In this document: piece by piece, positions 1-8,331 of the stretch | Layout: each line of letters starts with the position of its first letter | How positions within the stretch are numbered: position 1 is the stretch's first letter | Source of the DNA: an uncultured Lachnospiraceae bacterium | GTDB taxonomy: Bacteria > Bacillota > Clostridia > Lachnospirales > Lachnospiraceae | Assembly (NCBI GenBank): GCA_947626945.1 | Contig: CANQUC010000020.1 | Span: 1 to 41,287, forward strand | DNA length: 41,287 nucleotides | Direction: 5' to 3' | Position numbers and translations under genes: made by a program | The notes under the pieces: model-generated | The model's database searches: none | What the model was told of the DNA's origin: nothing | Seen by the model: the letters and a program-made list of their open reading frames with translations, nothing else

Positions 1-180
<180 letters not shown>

Positions 181-206
181 GCAGAATGAATTTTGCCGGG
201 AAAGCG

Positions 207-245
207 GGCGCTGTGATATTTTTTATTGCAGCGCCTGTTTTTTTT
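207..245 (+). terminator. Rho-independent terminator after tpiA
   Basis: A 7-bp perfect stem, GGCGCTG (207-213) with CAGCGCC (229-235), is followed by TG and a run of eight T. It lies 26 bases after the tpiA stop and separates glycolytic transcription from the ATP-grasp operon. Confidence 0.8.
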
Positions 246-253
246 GTTATAAT
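226..253 (+). promoter_or_regulatory. Likely sigma-A promoter of the ATP-grasp/MoxR operon
   Basis: A perfect -10 box TATAAT (248-253) has a partial -35 box TTGCAG (226-231) 16 bp upstream. The -35 overlaps the tpiA terminator stem. The first gene starts about 60 bp downstream. The -10 is convincing and the -35 is weak. Confidence 0.55.
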
Positions 254-312
254 AAAAACAGTTTCAGGAAAGATGTTTACAGGCAGTAATCATAGGAAAC
301 AGGTGAAAAACA

Positions 313-1209
313 GTGACAGGCTGGCTGATTGAAAATGCTTTTCTCCATACAAAAAAATTCAGTGACCAGAGCGCGTGGTATGTCCGCACCGCCAAAAGGC
401 AGGGGATTGACCTGCGGGTCTTTGGAAACGACCGGTTTCTGGCTGCCTATGGCGGCAGTGAAGACGGCCTGACAAATCTGGGAAACAGGCCGGATTTTGT
501 TTTGTTCCTGGACAAGGATGTGACGCTTGCCAGAGCGTTTGAAAGAAAAGAAATTCCGGTGTTCAACAGCCCGGATGCCATTGCCGCCTGCGATGACAAG
601 TCTGTGACCCACCGGCTGCTGAGCGGGCAGAAGATTCCCATGCCCCTGACATTTTCCGTTCCCATGACATTTCCGGGCGTCGGCTATTCATCCTTTTCTT
701 TTCTGGATGAAATACAGCACCGGATGCCTTATCCTTTTGTTGTGAAAGAATGCTTTGGCTCCTTTGGCGCCCAGGTGTATCTTGTCCGTGACCGCCGGGA
801 GGCGGAGCTGCTTCTGGAAAAACTGGCGGGAAAGCCTTTGCTGATACAGGAGTTTATCAAGGAAAGCATGGGAAAGGATCTGCGGATCCATATTGTTGGA
901 GGAAAGCCGGTGGCCTCCATGATGCGATACAATGACCGGGACTTCAGGGCCAATGTGACCAACGGAGGCAGGATGAAGCCCTGGGATCCGGATGACAGAC
1001 AGGCAGAGCTTGCCGTTCGGGTATGTGAGATACTGGGTCTGGATTTTGCCGGCGTGGATCTTCTGTATGGAAAGGACGGCCGTCCGATTTTGTGTGAAGT
1101 CAATTCAAACGCCCACATTCAGAACATTTACGACTGTACCGGCATCAATGTGGCCGATTCCATTATCCGTTACATTGGGGAAACATGCCGGGATCGAGGG
1201 ATCCGTTGA
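313..1209 (+). CDS. RimK-like ATP-grasp ligase A
   Basis: This 298-residue protein has the ATP-grasp fold of RimK-type carboxylate-amine ligases, which activate a carboxylate as acyl phosphate and join it to an amine. Visible motifs are PFVVKECFGSFGAQVYLV near residues 140-160 (lysine and flexible loop), LIQEFIKESMGKDLRIHIVG near 173-195, DRDFRANVTNGG near 208-220, and the metal-binding set D249, E262 and N264 (CEVNSN). The start is GTG at 313, with the purine-rich AGGAAACAGG just upstream. The second gene, 13 bp downstream, is a paralogue. The substrate is not evident: peptide tailing, cofactor glutamylation or cell-wall peptide modification are all possible. The family assignment is strong and the function unknown. 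Confidence 0.8.
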   Translation: MTGWLIENAFLHTKKFSDQSAWYVRTAKRQGIDLRVFGNDRFLAAYGGSEDGLTNLGNRPDFVLFLDKDVTLARAFERKEIPVFNSPDAIAACDDKSVTHRLLSGQKIPMPLTFSVPMTFPGVGYSSFSFLDEIQHRMPYPFVVKECFGSFGAQVYLVRDRREAELLLEKLAGKPLLIQEFIKESMGKDLRIHIVGGKPVASMMRYNDRDFRANVTNGGRMKPWDPDDRQAELAVRVCEILGLDFAGVDLLYGKDGRPILCEVNSNAHIQNIYDCTGINVADSIIRYIGETCRDRGIR

Positions 1210-1222
1210 AAAGAGGAGCAAA

Positions 1223-2095
1223 ATGACACTGTGGCTTTTGTATAACAAAAATGACGCGGAAAAAAACAAAGCGTACATTGCCATGTATGAACAGGCCTGC
1301 CGGAAACGCCGGATTTCTTTTCGGCTTGTCTATTCCCAGGATCTTGCCATAGGTGTGGCAGACGGAAATGTTCTGATCCTGGAGCAAAATCGGCCGGCGG
1401 ATCTGCCACGGATCTGTATCTGCCGGGATCGGGAGCCGTTTCTTTCCAGACAGCTGGAACAGGCCGGGGTGCTGGTATTTAACAACTGGTTTGTGTCGGA
1501 GATCTGCAATGACAAGGCAAAGACCTATCAATATCTGGCAAACCGCGGAATCCCCATGATGGACAGCTGTTTTTGCACGAAAGAAAGCTATGGGGAATGT
1601 TTTCCCTATCCGGTAGTGGTCAAGTCCTGCAGCGGTCATGGGGGAACGGAAGTGTTTCTGGTTCATGACCGGGAAGAATATAAACAGGCCTGCAGCCGCA
1701 TCTCCTCTCAAAAGATCGTTGTGCAGAAAGCCGCTTCCCGGCTGGGAAAGGATCTGCGGGTCTATGTGCTTGGAAAGGAAATTCTGGCGGCAGTGCTGCG
1801 GCAGTCAGACCGGGACTTTAGAAGTAATTTTTCCCTTGGGGGCAGGGCCGCCGTGGTGGAGCTTTCCCGGGAGGAACGGCGGCTTGTGGAGCAGATTACC
1901 GGGCTGTTTTCTTTTGGTCTGGCAGGAATTGACCTGATCTATGATAAAGGCCGTCCCGTGCTCAATGAGATCGAGGATGTGGTAGGGGCCAGGATGCTTT
2001 ATCAGACAACCGGGATCGATCTGGTAGGACGGTATCTGGACTTTGTTTTGGAAAAGGAATCGGAAAGGAATGACGCTTTTGGATCTGCACAGTAA
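1223..2095 (+). CDS. RimK-like ATP-grasp ligase B (paralogue, altered metal site)
   Basis: This 290-residue protein starts at ATG 1223, after GAGGAG (1213-1218). The frame is open further upstream, but that part overlaps ligase A and has no conserved content. It aligns along its length with the preceding protein: PYPVVVKSCSGHGGTEVFLV for the ATP loop, GKDLRVYVLG, DRDFRSNFSLGGR, and D237 plus E249 for metal binding. The third metal ligand, normally Asn in the E-x-N motif, is Glu251 here (NEIED). It could be an enzyme with changed metal geometry, a ligase with another substrate, or a non-catalytic partner of ligase A. Its last 26 bases overlap the MoxR gene, so the two are probably translationally coupled. 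Confidence 0.75.
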   Translation: MTLWLLYNKNDAEKNKAYIAMYEQACRKRRISFRLVYSQDLAIGVADGNVLILEQNRPADLPRICICRDREPFLSRQLEQAGVLVFNNWFVSEICNDKAKTYQYLANRGIPMMDSCFCTKESYGECFPYPVVVKSCSGHGGTEVFLVHDREEYKQACSRISSQKIVVQKAASRLGKDLRVYVLGKEILAAVLRQSDRDFRSNFSLGGRAAVVELSREERRLVEQITGLFSFGLAGIDLIYDKGRPVLNEIEDVVGARMLYQTTGIDLVGRYLDFVLEKESERNDAFGSAQ

Positions 2096-3026
2096 GGCAA
2101 ATGCGGTAATTGAACAGGTAAATCAGGTGATTTTGGGAAAAACAGATCAGATCAGGGAACTGATGCTGGCGTTTCTTGCAAACGGACATGTGCTGCTGGA
2201 AGATATTCCGGGAGTGGGCAAGACCACTCTGGCCCTTTCCTTTGCGAAAGCCATGGATCTGGAAATGAAAAGAGTTCAGTTTACGCCGGATGTAATGCCG
2301 TCGGATCTGACAGGATTTTCTGTCTTTTCCCGTCAGCAGGAGCAGTTTGTATATCAGCAGGGAAGCGTATTCTGCAACCTGCTTTTGGCGGATGAGATCA
2401 ACCGCACGTCACCAAAAACCCAGTCGGCTCTTCTGGAAGTCATGGAGGAGCGGAAGGTATCGGTGGAAGGCGTTACAAGAGAGGTGCCGGCGCCGTTTCT
2501 GGTAGTGGCGACTCAGAACCCGTACGGATCCGCGGGAACCCAGAAGCTTCCCCAGTCTCAGATGGACCGGTTTGCGATCTCCATGACTCTTGGGTATCCG
2601 GACTTTCAAAGCGAGGTTTCCATGGCAAAGGAAATCGGCGCCGGAAACCGGGTAGATCAGGTGAAGCCTGTTCTGAGAGCGGATGAGCTGCTGGAAATGC
2701 AGGCGCAGATCCATCAGGTCATGATGAATGATCAGGTGTACAGATATCTGGTGAAGTTAGTTACCAATACGAGACTGCATCCTTTCCTGGAACAGGGGTG
2801 CAGTCCCAGGGCCACCATTGCCCTTGTGAAAATGGCAAAGGCCCATGCCTGGCTGAAAAACCGGGCTTATGTTGTTCCTGCCGACGTGGAATATCAGTTT
2901 CCCTATGTGGCGGCGCACCGGGTAGTTCCCAATATGGCCGCCCAGATGGAGGAAAAGAGTGTGATGAAAATCCTGGCGGAGATTCTGCGCAAGACGAAAA
3001 AGCCGCCTGTGGGAGCAAAGTCATGA
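2070..3026 (+). CDS. MoxR-family AAA+ ATPase
   Basis: This 318-residue protein is a cytosolic AAA+ ATPase of the MoxR group, chaperone-like ATPases that usually act with DUF58/VWA proteins to mature or activate envelope complexes. Walker A is GVGKTT at 48-53, Walker B is LLLADEINR with D108 and E109, sensor 1 is VATQNP at about 147-151, and a lid domain follows. I prefer ATG 2070, with AAAGGA about 11 bases upstream; an in-frame TTG at 2043 would add nine unconserved residues. The gene overlaps the end of ATP-grasp B by 26 bp and its stop overlaps the DUF58 start by 4 bp. MoxR next to DUF58 and a transglutaminase is a known arrangement; the ATP-grasp pair in front is the unusual part. Confidence 0.93.
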   Translation: MTLLDLHSKANAVIEQVNQVILGKTDQIRELMLAFLANGHVLLEDIPGVGKTTLALSFAKAMDLEMKRVQFTPDVMPSDLTGFSVFSRQQEQFVYQQGSVFCNLLLADEINRTSPKTQSALLEVMEERKVSVEGVTREVPAPFLVVATQNPYGSAGTQKLPQSQMDRFAISMTLGYPDFQSEVSMAKEIGAGNRVDQVKPVLRADELLEMQAQIHQVMMNDQVYRYLVKLVTNTRLHPFLEQGCSPRATIALVKMAKAHAWLKNRAYVVPADVEYQFPYVAAHRVVPNMAAQMEEKSVMKILAEILRKTKKPPVGAKS

Positions 3027-4090
3027 AAAAGATCCTATATCTTCTTGTGGCGGGGGCTACTTATTATGTGGGCGGCCTGTACCGCAATCAGGCGCTGACC
3101 GTTTTGTTTCTGGCAGAACTGGTTTTGCTTCCGGTTCTGTTTTGCCTGTCCCGGTATTTCCGGCAGAGACTTTCCCTGCAGCTGCATGTTCACGGAGCCG
3201 CCGGAGAAAAAAACAGCGCTCTTCCATGCAAACTGACTGTTTACAACCGGGGAATCCTTCCGGTAAGCCGGTTTGTTGTAAAACTGAAAATGGAGTACGG
3301 GCTGGGAAACCGGGAAGAGTTCCGAAACCTGCAGTCCCGGGAAAAAATGAAAAAAACCCTTTACGGCGGCTGCGGGCGCGGACAGTCACAGCTTTCCTTT
3401 TCTGTGCGTTCCCCATACTGCGGACTGCTGCGGGTACAGCTGCAGCGGATGAAGGTATACGATTATCTGACACTTTTTGGCGGGAAAAAGAAACTTCAGC
3501 AGACCATGTTTCTTGCTGTCTTTCCAAAAGAGGAGCCTCTTGGGCTGTCTCTTCCCTATCCCCGTGAGGCCGATCCCTTTGATCCGCGGGAACAAACCAT
3601 CCAAAACACCGGTCAGGATCAGCAGGAAATCCGGCAGATCAGAGAATACCGGCAGGGAGAAGAAACCCGGCATATCCACTGGAATCAAAGCGCCCGGTCA
3701 GAGGAACTGTATATCAAAGAATTTGAGCAGGAAGCGATTGCTTCTGTGCCTGTGTTTCTGGATCTGTCAGAGGAAATACAGTGGAGCCCGAAAGAGGCCG
3801 ATCTTTTTTTTGAGACGCTGGCCGCGGTTTCGTTTAGACTTTTCAGAAGCCGCACCGCCGTCAAAGTCTGGTGGTATGACGGAAAGGCCCAGACGCCCGT
3901 CTGGGGAAAGGCGGCCACAAAGGATCAGCTTTGGGACGTGCTGCTGAGACTTTACGGTACGGCTCACTTCGGGGAACATGAAGAAAACGCCGGGACTCTG
4001 ATGGAAAGAGAAATGGCAAAGGCGGATGGAATCTATTACCGGCTCACCTCCACAGCAAAATTGTATCAGAATCAGCGGCGGTTGCTGTAG
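3023..4090 (+). CDS. DUF58 (VWA-like) membrane protein
   Basis: This 355-residue protein has two N-terminal membrane segments (about 3-19 and 24-43) and then a soluble DUF58 region. The family signature REYRQGEETRHIHW followed by SARSEELYIKEFE lies near residues 205-235, followed by a VWA-like stretch (VPVFLDLSEE). DUF58 proteins are partners of MoxR ATPases in envelope assembly or stress systems. The ATG at 3023 overlaps the MoxR stop in an ATGA arrangement and is preceded by GGGAG, so translation is coupled. An earlier in-frame start exists at 2798 but lies inside moxR. The molecular role is inferred from the family only. Confidence 0.88.
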   Translation: MKKILYLLVAGATYYVGGLYRNQALTVLFLAELVLLPVLFCLSRYFRQRLSLQLHVHGAAGEKNSALPCKLTVYNRGILPVSRFVVKLKMEYGLGNREEFRNLQSREKMKKTLYGGCGRGQSQLSFSVRSPYCGLLRVQLQRMKVYDYLTLFGGKKKLQQTMFLAVFPKEEPLGLSLPYPREADPFDPREQTIQNTGQDQQEIRQIREYRQGEETRHIHWNQSARSEELYIKEFEQEAIASVPVFLDLSEEIQWSPKEADLFFETLAAVSFRLFRSRTAVKVWWYDGKAQTPVWGKAATKDQLWDVLLRLYGTAHFGEHEENAGTLMEREMAKADGIYYRLTSTAKLYQNQRRLL

Positions 4091-4118
4091 GCCCCAGGCA
4101 GAGGAAAGGAGGCTTTTC

Positions 4119-6644
4119 GTGGATCGGGCGGAAATTATCGCGGAAACCAAAAAGCAGAGAAAGAAAACAAGCTGTTCTGTTTCTGCTTTTTTCTTTTATC
4201 TGGCAGGGGTCTTTGGCTATCTGCTTTTTTTGAAAGGAATGCCGGGCATTTCTTTTGAGGAAAGAGTTGTATATCCGGTTGTTTTTCTGTTCTGTCTGAT
4301 ATTATGGCTTCTCTTTCGATGGCAAAGGAGGCTGGTCGTTTGGTTTTTGTTTTTGACGGCTGCGGTGACCGGGATTGTGTTGTTTAGTCAGAGGCTGTGG
4401 CTGCCTGAGCAGTTTGATTATCTGGGAGAACTGTTTGAAAGCTATTACTGGAACAGTTATCTCCCCCAAAAATTCGTTTCCCTGACGCTGACGGCGGCGC
4501 CGGCCGCCCTGGTTTTTTCTCTGCTTTTGTTTTTTCTTGAATTTGGCTGCGGCAGTCACGGGATCCTTTGTGTACTGACCATGGCGCTTCTCATCAGCTG
4601 TCCCTTTCTGGAGCTTTCACCCCGGCCTGGGGCGCTGGCTTTGCTGATCCTGTATCAGGCCGGGCTTCTGGTCTGGCAGGGAACGGAACCCGGCGCTTTT
4701 CAAAGCTCTTTTCGGGGCGCCGGGCAAAGAGGCCTTTCCAACAGCAGCGGCATAATCTTTTGCGTCATTGCCGGCATGGTTTTTTTGCTGGCTTTCCAGA
4801 TTGTGGAAAAAAACGACTTTCGATTTTACCGGTCGGCGGATCATGTGGACGGATTTTTAAACCGGATCGTCCAAAGCCTGAACCGGACAGAAAAAGAACA
4901 GGATCCGGGAAAGGTCAGCAAAAACAACAACTATCTTACGGGGGAAGAACGAGTATACGTCTATCTGAATCAGGACTTTGCCAACATCAGACCGCTGTAT
5001 CTGAAAAATTTTACCGGAGGCGCGTACACGGATGGCGAATGGTCGGACGCGGATGAAGCTGAAAAACTTCTGAACGCTCAGAATCATGCCGACATTTTTG
5101 ATCAGATGCGCTTTCAGTTTTATGGGACGGAGCCGCTGAATGAATTATATTATTGGACGGCCCGGCTGACCAATCCGCAGCCGGAAGAAAATGGCCGCCC
5201 TGATGAAAGCGCCGGGGAAGATCCGCAGCTGTGGATTTTGCCGCTGACCCGGGAGGAATCACAACCGGTTCCCTATAATGGGTTAATGATCGGCCGGTTT
5301 TTGGGAGACCCGGCAAGGGACTCTCTTTCATACAGCGGGACGCAGTATGCTTACCGGGACTGGCGGGACCTGACTGTCAACTGGGAATGGGAAGAAGAGG
5401 CAGACAGGGAACTTGGACAGGAGATCGCCCTGTACCGTCAGCTGCAGCAGCGGTATCAGCAGGAGATCCAGTCTGTTTACACCGCGGTTCCCCGTCAACA
5501 GCTGCCAAGACTGGCCAGGCTGGCAGAAGAAACTCCCCTGGAATCTCTGGAAGAGATCACCACGTTTATCATTTACACGCTGCAGAGCAACGCTTCCTAC
5601 ACGCTGACGCCGGGACTGTCAGCGGGAGGCGGGGATGTGGTGGAAAGGTTTCTGTTTGAGAAAAAGGCGGGCTACTGTCAGCACTTCGCGGCAGCGGCCA
5701 CGCTGATGTACCGTCTTTACGGCATCCCCGCAAGATACGCTTCCGGATATTTGGTAAAACCCGACGAATTTCGGAATCTGACCGGGGATCAAAAGCCGTC
5801 CTACGAAATTGACGACCGGTACGATTACCATACATCCCGGTATCAGGGCAGCGGCAACAGCCTGGGATATTTAGGCCAGTTTCTTCCGGAAAGGGAGGAT
5901 CTGAATTACGCAGACTATTATGCCGCAATCACGGACCGCAGCGCGCATGCCTGGGCAGAAATTTTTATAGAGGATTACGGATGGGTGCCAATTGAGGTGA
6001 CACCCGGAAATCCGGACTCTGCCTTTACAGACGGCCCTGCTTCGGAGGAAATCTATCCCTCCTTTACGAAAGCGGATATGAAAGCCATTATGGAGGAAAA
6101 GGGCTGGGATTTGTCTGTTCCAGGCCTTGGAGGCCAAAACGCCGCGCAAACAGAGGCTCCGGAAATAACCCCGCCGGCGCAAACGGCAGTTCCAAATGGC
6201 GCTGACAAAAACGAAAAGCCCCTGACCTTTTCCCTGCCCAAACAGGGGCTGCCTCTGGCGGCGGGCTGCTATGCTGTCTGCATTTTGATGATTCTGGCGG
6301 AGCTTAGGCGGTACCGGAAGTTAAGGCGCATGGATCGCTGGAGCTGCCGGAAATCCTTTGCCATGCTGCTTGAGGCTCTTCATCAGGGAGGCGTTCTTTT
6401 GGAAAAAGACGGCACAGAGGCGGATTTTGCAAAAAATCTATGGCAGACGCTTCCGGTCTTTACCTGGGAACAAGCAGACTGGTTTGTGAAAACCGCCTGG
6501 GAGGAAGCATACGGGAACGTGACACATGGAGGGGAGGCAAGAAAAACAATGCAGCGGCTTTATCTGAAAGGTGCCTGTGCCGTCTGCGGGAAACTGGGAC
6601 TTTGGGGCAGGCTTTGGTTCCGGTACGGAAAGGGATACTGCTGA
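4119..6644 (+). CDS. TgpA-like membrane transglutaminase-domain protein
   Basis: This 841-residue protein starts at GTG 4119, with an excellent AAAGGAGG at 4105-4112. It has about seven N-terminal membrane segments (residues 17-250), a large external region with a transglutaminase-like core, and one more membrane helix near 705-725 (LAAGCYAVCILMILAEL) with a cytosolic tail like DUF4129 proteins. The cysteine protease-type triad is visible as C520 (AGYCQHFAAAATLMYRLYG), H610 (SAHAWAEIF) and Glu626 (WVPIEVTPG), where many relatives have Asp. Family members are thought to cleave or cross-link surface peptides. As the last gene of the ATP-grasp/MoxR/DUF58 operon, it suggests an activity at the outer membrane face or cell wall. 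The exact substrate is unknown. Confidence 0.88.
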   Translation: MDRAEIIAETKKQRKKTSCSVSAFFFYLAGVFGYLLFLKGMPGISFEERVVYPVVFLFCLILWLLFRWQRRLVVWFLFLTAAVTGIVLFSQRLWLPEQFDYLGELFESYYWNSYLPQKFVSLTLTAAPAALVFSLLLFFLEFGCGSHGILCVLTMALLISCPFLELSPRPGALALLILYQAGLLVWQGTEPGAFQSSFRGAGQRGLSNSSGIIFCVIAGMVFLLAFQIVEKNDFRFYRSADHVDGFLNRIVQSLNRTEKEQDPGKVSKNNNYLTGEERVYVYLNQDFANIRPLYLKNFTGGAYTDGEWSDADEAEKLLNAQNHADIFDQMRFQFYGTEPLNELYYWTARLTNPQPEENGRPDESAGEDPQLWILPLTREESQPVPYNGLMIGRFLGDPARDSLSYSGTQYAYRDWRDLTVNWEWEEEADRELGQEIALYRQLQQRYQQEIQSVYTAVPRQQLPRLARLAEETPLESLEEITTFIIYTLQSNASYTLTPGLSAGGGDVVERFLFEKKAGYCQHFAAAATLMYRLYGIPARYASGYLVKPDEFRNLTGDQKPSYEIDDRYDYHTSRYQGSGNSLGYLGQFLPEREDLNYADYYAAITDRSAHAWAEIFIEDYGWVPIEVTPGNPDSAFTDGPASEEIYPSFTKADMKAIMEEKGWDLSVPGLGGQNAAQTEAPEITPPAQTAVPNGADKNEKPLTFSLPKQGLPLAAGCYAVCILMILAELRRYRKLRRMDRWSCRKSFAMLLEALHQGGVLLEKDGTEADFAKNLWQTLPVFTWEQADWFVKTAWEEAYGNVTHGGEARKTMQRLYLKGACAVCGKLGLWGRLWFRYGKGYC

Positions 6645-6673
6645 AGATGCCTGACAGAAAACGCTTTTTTACA

Positions 6674-6702
6674 TTGACGTTTCTTTCGTTTCTCAGTATA
6701 AT
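6674..6702 (+). promoter_or_regulatory. Strong sigma-A promoter for gpmI
   Basis: TTGACG (6674-6679) and a perfect TATAAT (6697-6702) are separated by exactly 17 bp, about 75 bp before the gpmI start. This shows glycolysis restarts from its own promoter after the inserted operon. Confidence 0.88.
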
Positions 6703-6775
6703 GAACAGTAGTTTTTTGAAATGCGGATGTAAAAAACAGACGGCCGCGGCTGCGGCAGAATGAGTGGAGGTTATG

Positions 6776-8311
6776 ATGAGCAAGAAAACAACGGTTTTAA
6801 TGATTCTGGACGGTTATGGTCTCAATGAAAAAACAGAGGGAAACGCGGTGGCCCTGGCCCATACGCCGGTAATGGACAGGCTGATGAGCACCTGCCCATT
6901 CGTGAAAGGTGAGGCAAGCGGCATGGCGGTAGGACTTCCCGATGGCCAGATGGGCAATTCCGAGGTCGGACATACCAATATGGGCGCGGGACGGATTGTG
7001 TATCAGATGCTGGTAAAGATCACCAGGGATATTCAGAACGGAAAATTTTTTGAAAATCCTGCCCTGAAAGCGGCAATGGAACACTGCAGGGAAAATAATA
7101 CCGCCCTGCATCTGATGGGACTTCTTTCTCCGGGCGGCGTTCACAGCCATACGGAGCATTTATACGGACTTTTGGAGATGGCCAGGAGAAACGGCCTGGA
7201 AAAGGTGTATGTGCATGCCTATCTGGACGGCCGTGACGAGCCTCCCGCGTCGGCAGCGGGATTTATGGCGGAAGCCGCGGCAAAAATGAAAGAGATCGGC
7301 GTGGGCAGCGTCGCTACCATTTCCGGGCGCTTTTACGCCATGGACCGGGACAATGCCTGGGATCGGGTGGAAAAAGCTTACCGGGCTCTGGTGCTTGGAG
7401 AGGGCGTGACCGGTGAGAGCGATCCGGTAAAAGCCATTGAACATTCCTACGCCCAGGGCGTTACCGATGAATTTATGCTTCCTACCATAACGGATCCCAA
7501 CGGAATGATTCAGGAAAACGACAGCATCATCTTCTTTAATTTCCGGCCGGACCGTGCCCGTCAGCTTACCAGGGCGTTTGTGGATCCTGAGTTTAGCGGA
7601 TTCCCCCGGGAAAAGGGATTTTTCCCGGTACATTTTGTCTGTATGGCCCAGTATGACGCGGAGATGCCAAACGTATCCGTGGCCTATCCTCCGGAAGAGC
7701 TTGTGATGACCTTTGGAGAGTTTCTTTCCAAAAACAATATGACCCAGCTGCGTCTGGCGGAGACACAGAAATACGCCCACGTCACCTTTTTCTTCAACGG
7801 CGGCGAGGAAAAGCAGTTTGAGGGGGAAGACCGGATCCTGGTGAATTCTCCCAGAGTGGAGACGTTCGATCTGAAGCCGGAGATGAGCGCCTATGAAGTG
7901 TGTGACAATCTGGTGGACGCCATTGAATCCGGCAAATATGATGTGATCATTGTCAACTTCGCCAACCCGGACATGGTAGGGCATACCGGCATTCTGGAAG
8001 CGGCTGTCAAAGCGGTGGAGGCAGTAGACGCGTGTGTGGGAAGAGCCGTGGAGGCTGTGAAAAAGACGGGATCGCAGATGTTTATCTGTGCCGACCACGG
8101 CAACGCGGAGCAGCTGATCGATTATGAGACCGGCGGCAGCTTTACCGCCCATACGACCAATCCCGTTCCCTTTATTCTGGTGAACTATCAGGAAGGATAC
8201 GGGCTGAAAGACGGCGGATGCCTGGCAGATATCATTCCCACTTTGATCGAGATGATGGGGATGAAGCAGCCGGCAGAAATGACCGGACATTCTCTGCTGA
8301 TCAAACAATAA
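6776..8311 (+). CDS. gpmI: 2,3-bisphosphoglycerate-independent phosphoglycerate mutase
   Basis: This 511-residue cytosolic glycolytic enzyme converts 3-phosphoglycerate to 2-phosphoglycerate through a phosphoserine intermediate with Mn2+ ions. The length is typical for the family. The N-terminal metal motif LMILDGYG, the catalytic Ser62 in GQMGNSEVGHTNMGAGR, the DGRDEPP and GRFYAMDRDNAWDR motifs, and the late metal-binding motifs ADHGNAEQ and TAHTTNPVP are all present. ATG 6776 is chosen because GGAGG at 6766-6770 is 5 bases away; ATG 6773 is the alternative. It has its own strong promoter and is followed 20 bp later by thrC. Confidence 0.97.
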   Translation: MSKKTTVLMILDGYGLNEKTEGNAVALAHTPVMDRLMSTCPFVKGEASGMAVGLPDGQMGNSEVGHTNMGAGRIVYQMLVKITRDIQNGKFFENPALKAAMEHCRENNTALHLMGLLSPGGVHSHTEHLYGLLEMARRNGLEKVYVHAYLDGRDEPPASAAGFMAEAAAKMKEIGVGSVATISGRFYAMDRDNAWDRVEKAYRALVLGEGVTGESDPVKAIEHSYAQGVTDEFMLPTITDPNGMIQENDSIIFFNFRPDRARQLTRAFVDPEFSGFPREKGFFPVHFVCMAQYDAEMPNVSVAYPPEELVMTFGEFLSKNNMTQLRLAETQKYAHVTFFFNGGEEKQFEGEDRILVNSPRVETFDLKPEMSAYEVCDNLVDAIESGKYDVIIVNFANPDMVGHTGILEAAVKAVEAVDACVGRAVEAVKKTGSQMFICADHGNAEQLIDYETGGSFTAHTTNPVPFILVNYQEGYGLKDGGCLADIIPTLIEMMGMKQPAEMTGHSLLIKQ

Positions 8312-8331
8312 CCGCCAGACAGGAGGCATAT

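Noticed and set aside
992-1222. Upstream extension of ATP-grasp B
   Set aside because: It overlaps ligase A in another frame and has no family similarity; ATG 1223 has a proper ribosome binding site.
6647-6763. Open frame of 38 codons with a hydrophobic start before gpmI
   Set aside because: It has no ribosome binding site and contains the -35 and -10 of the strong gpmI promoter, so it is unlikely to be a gene.
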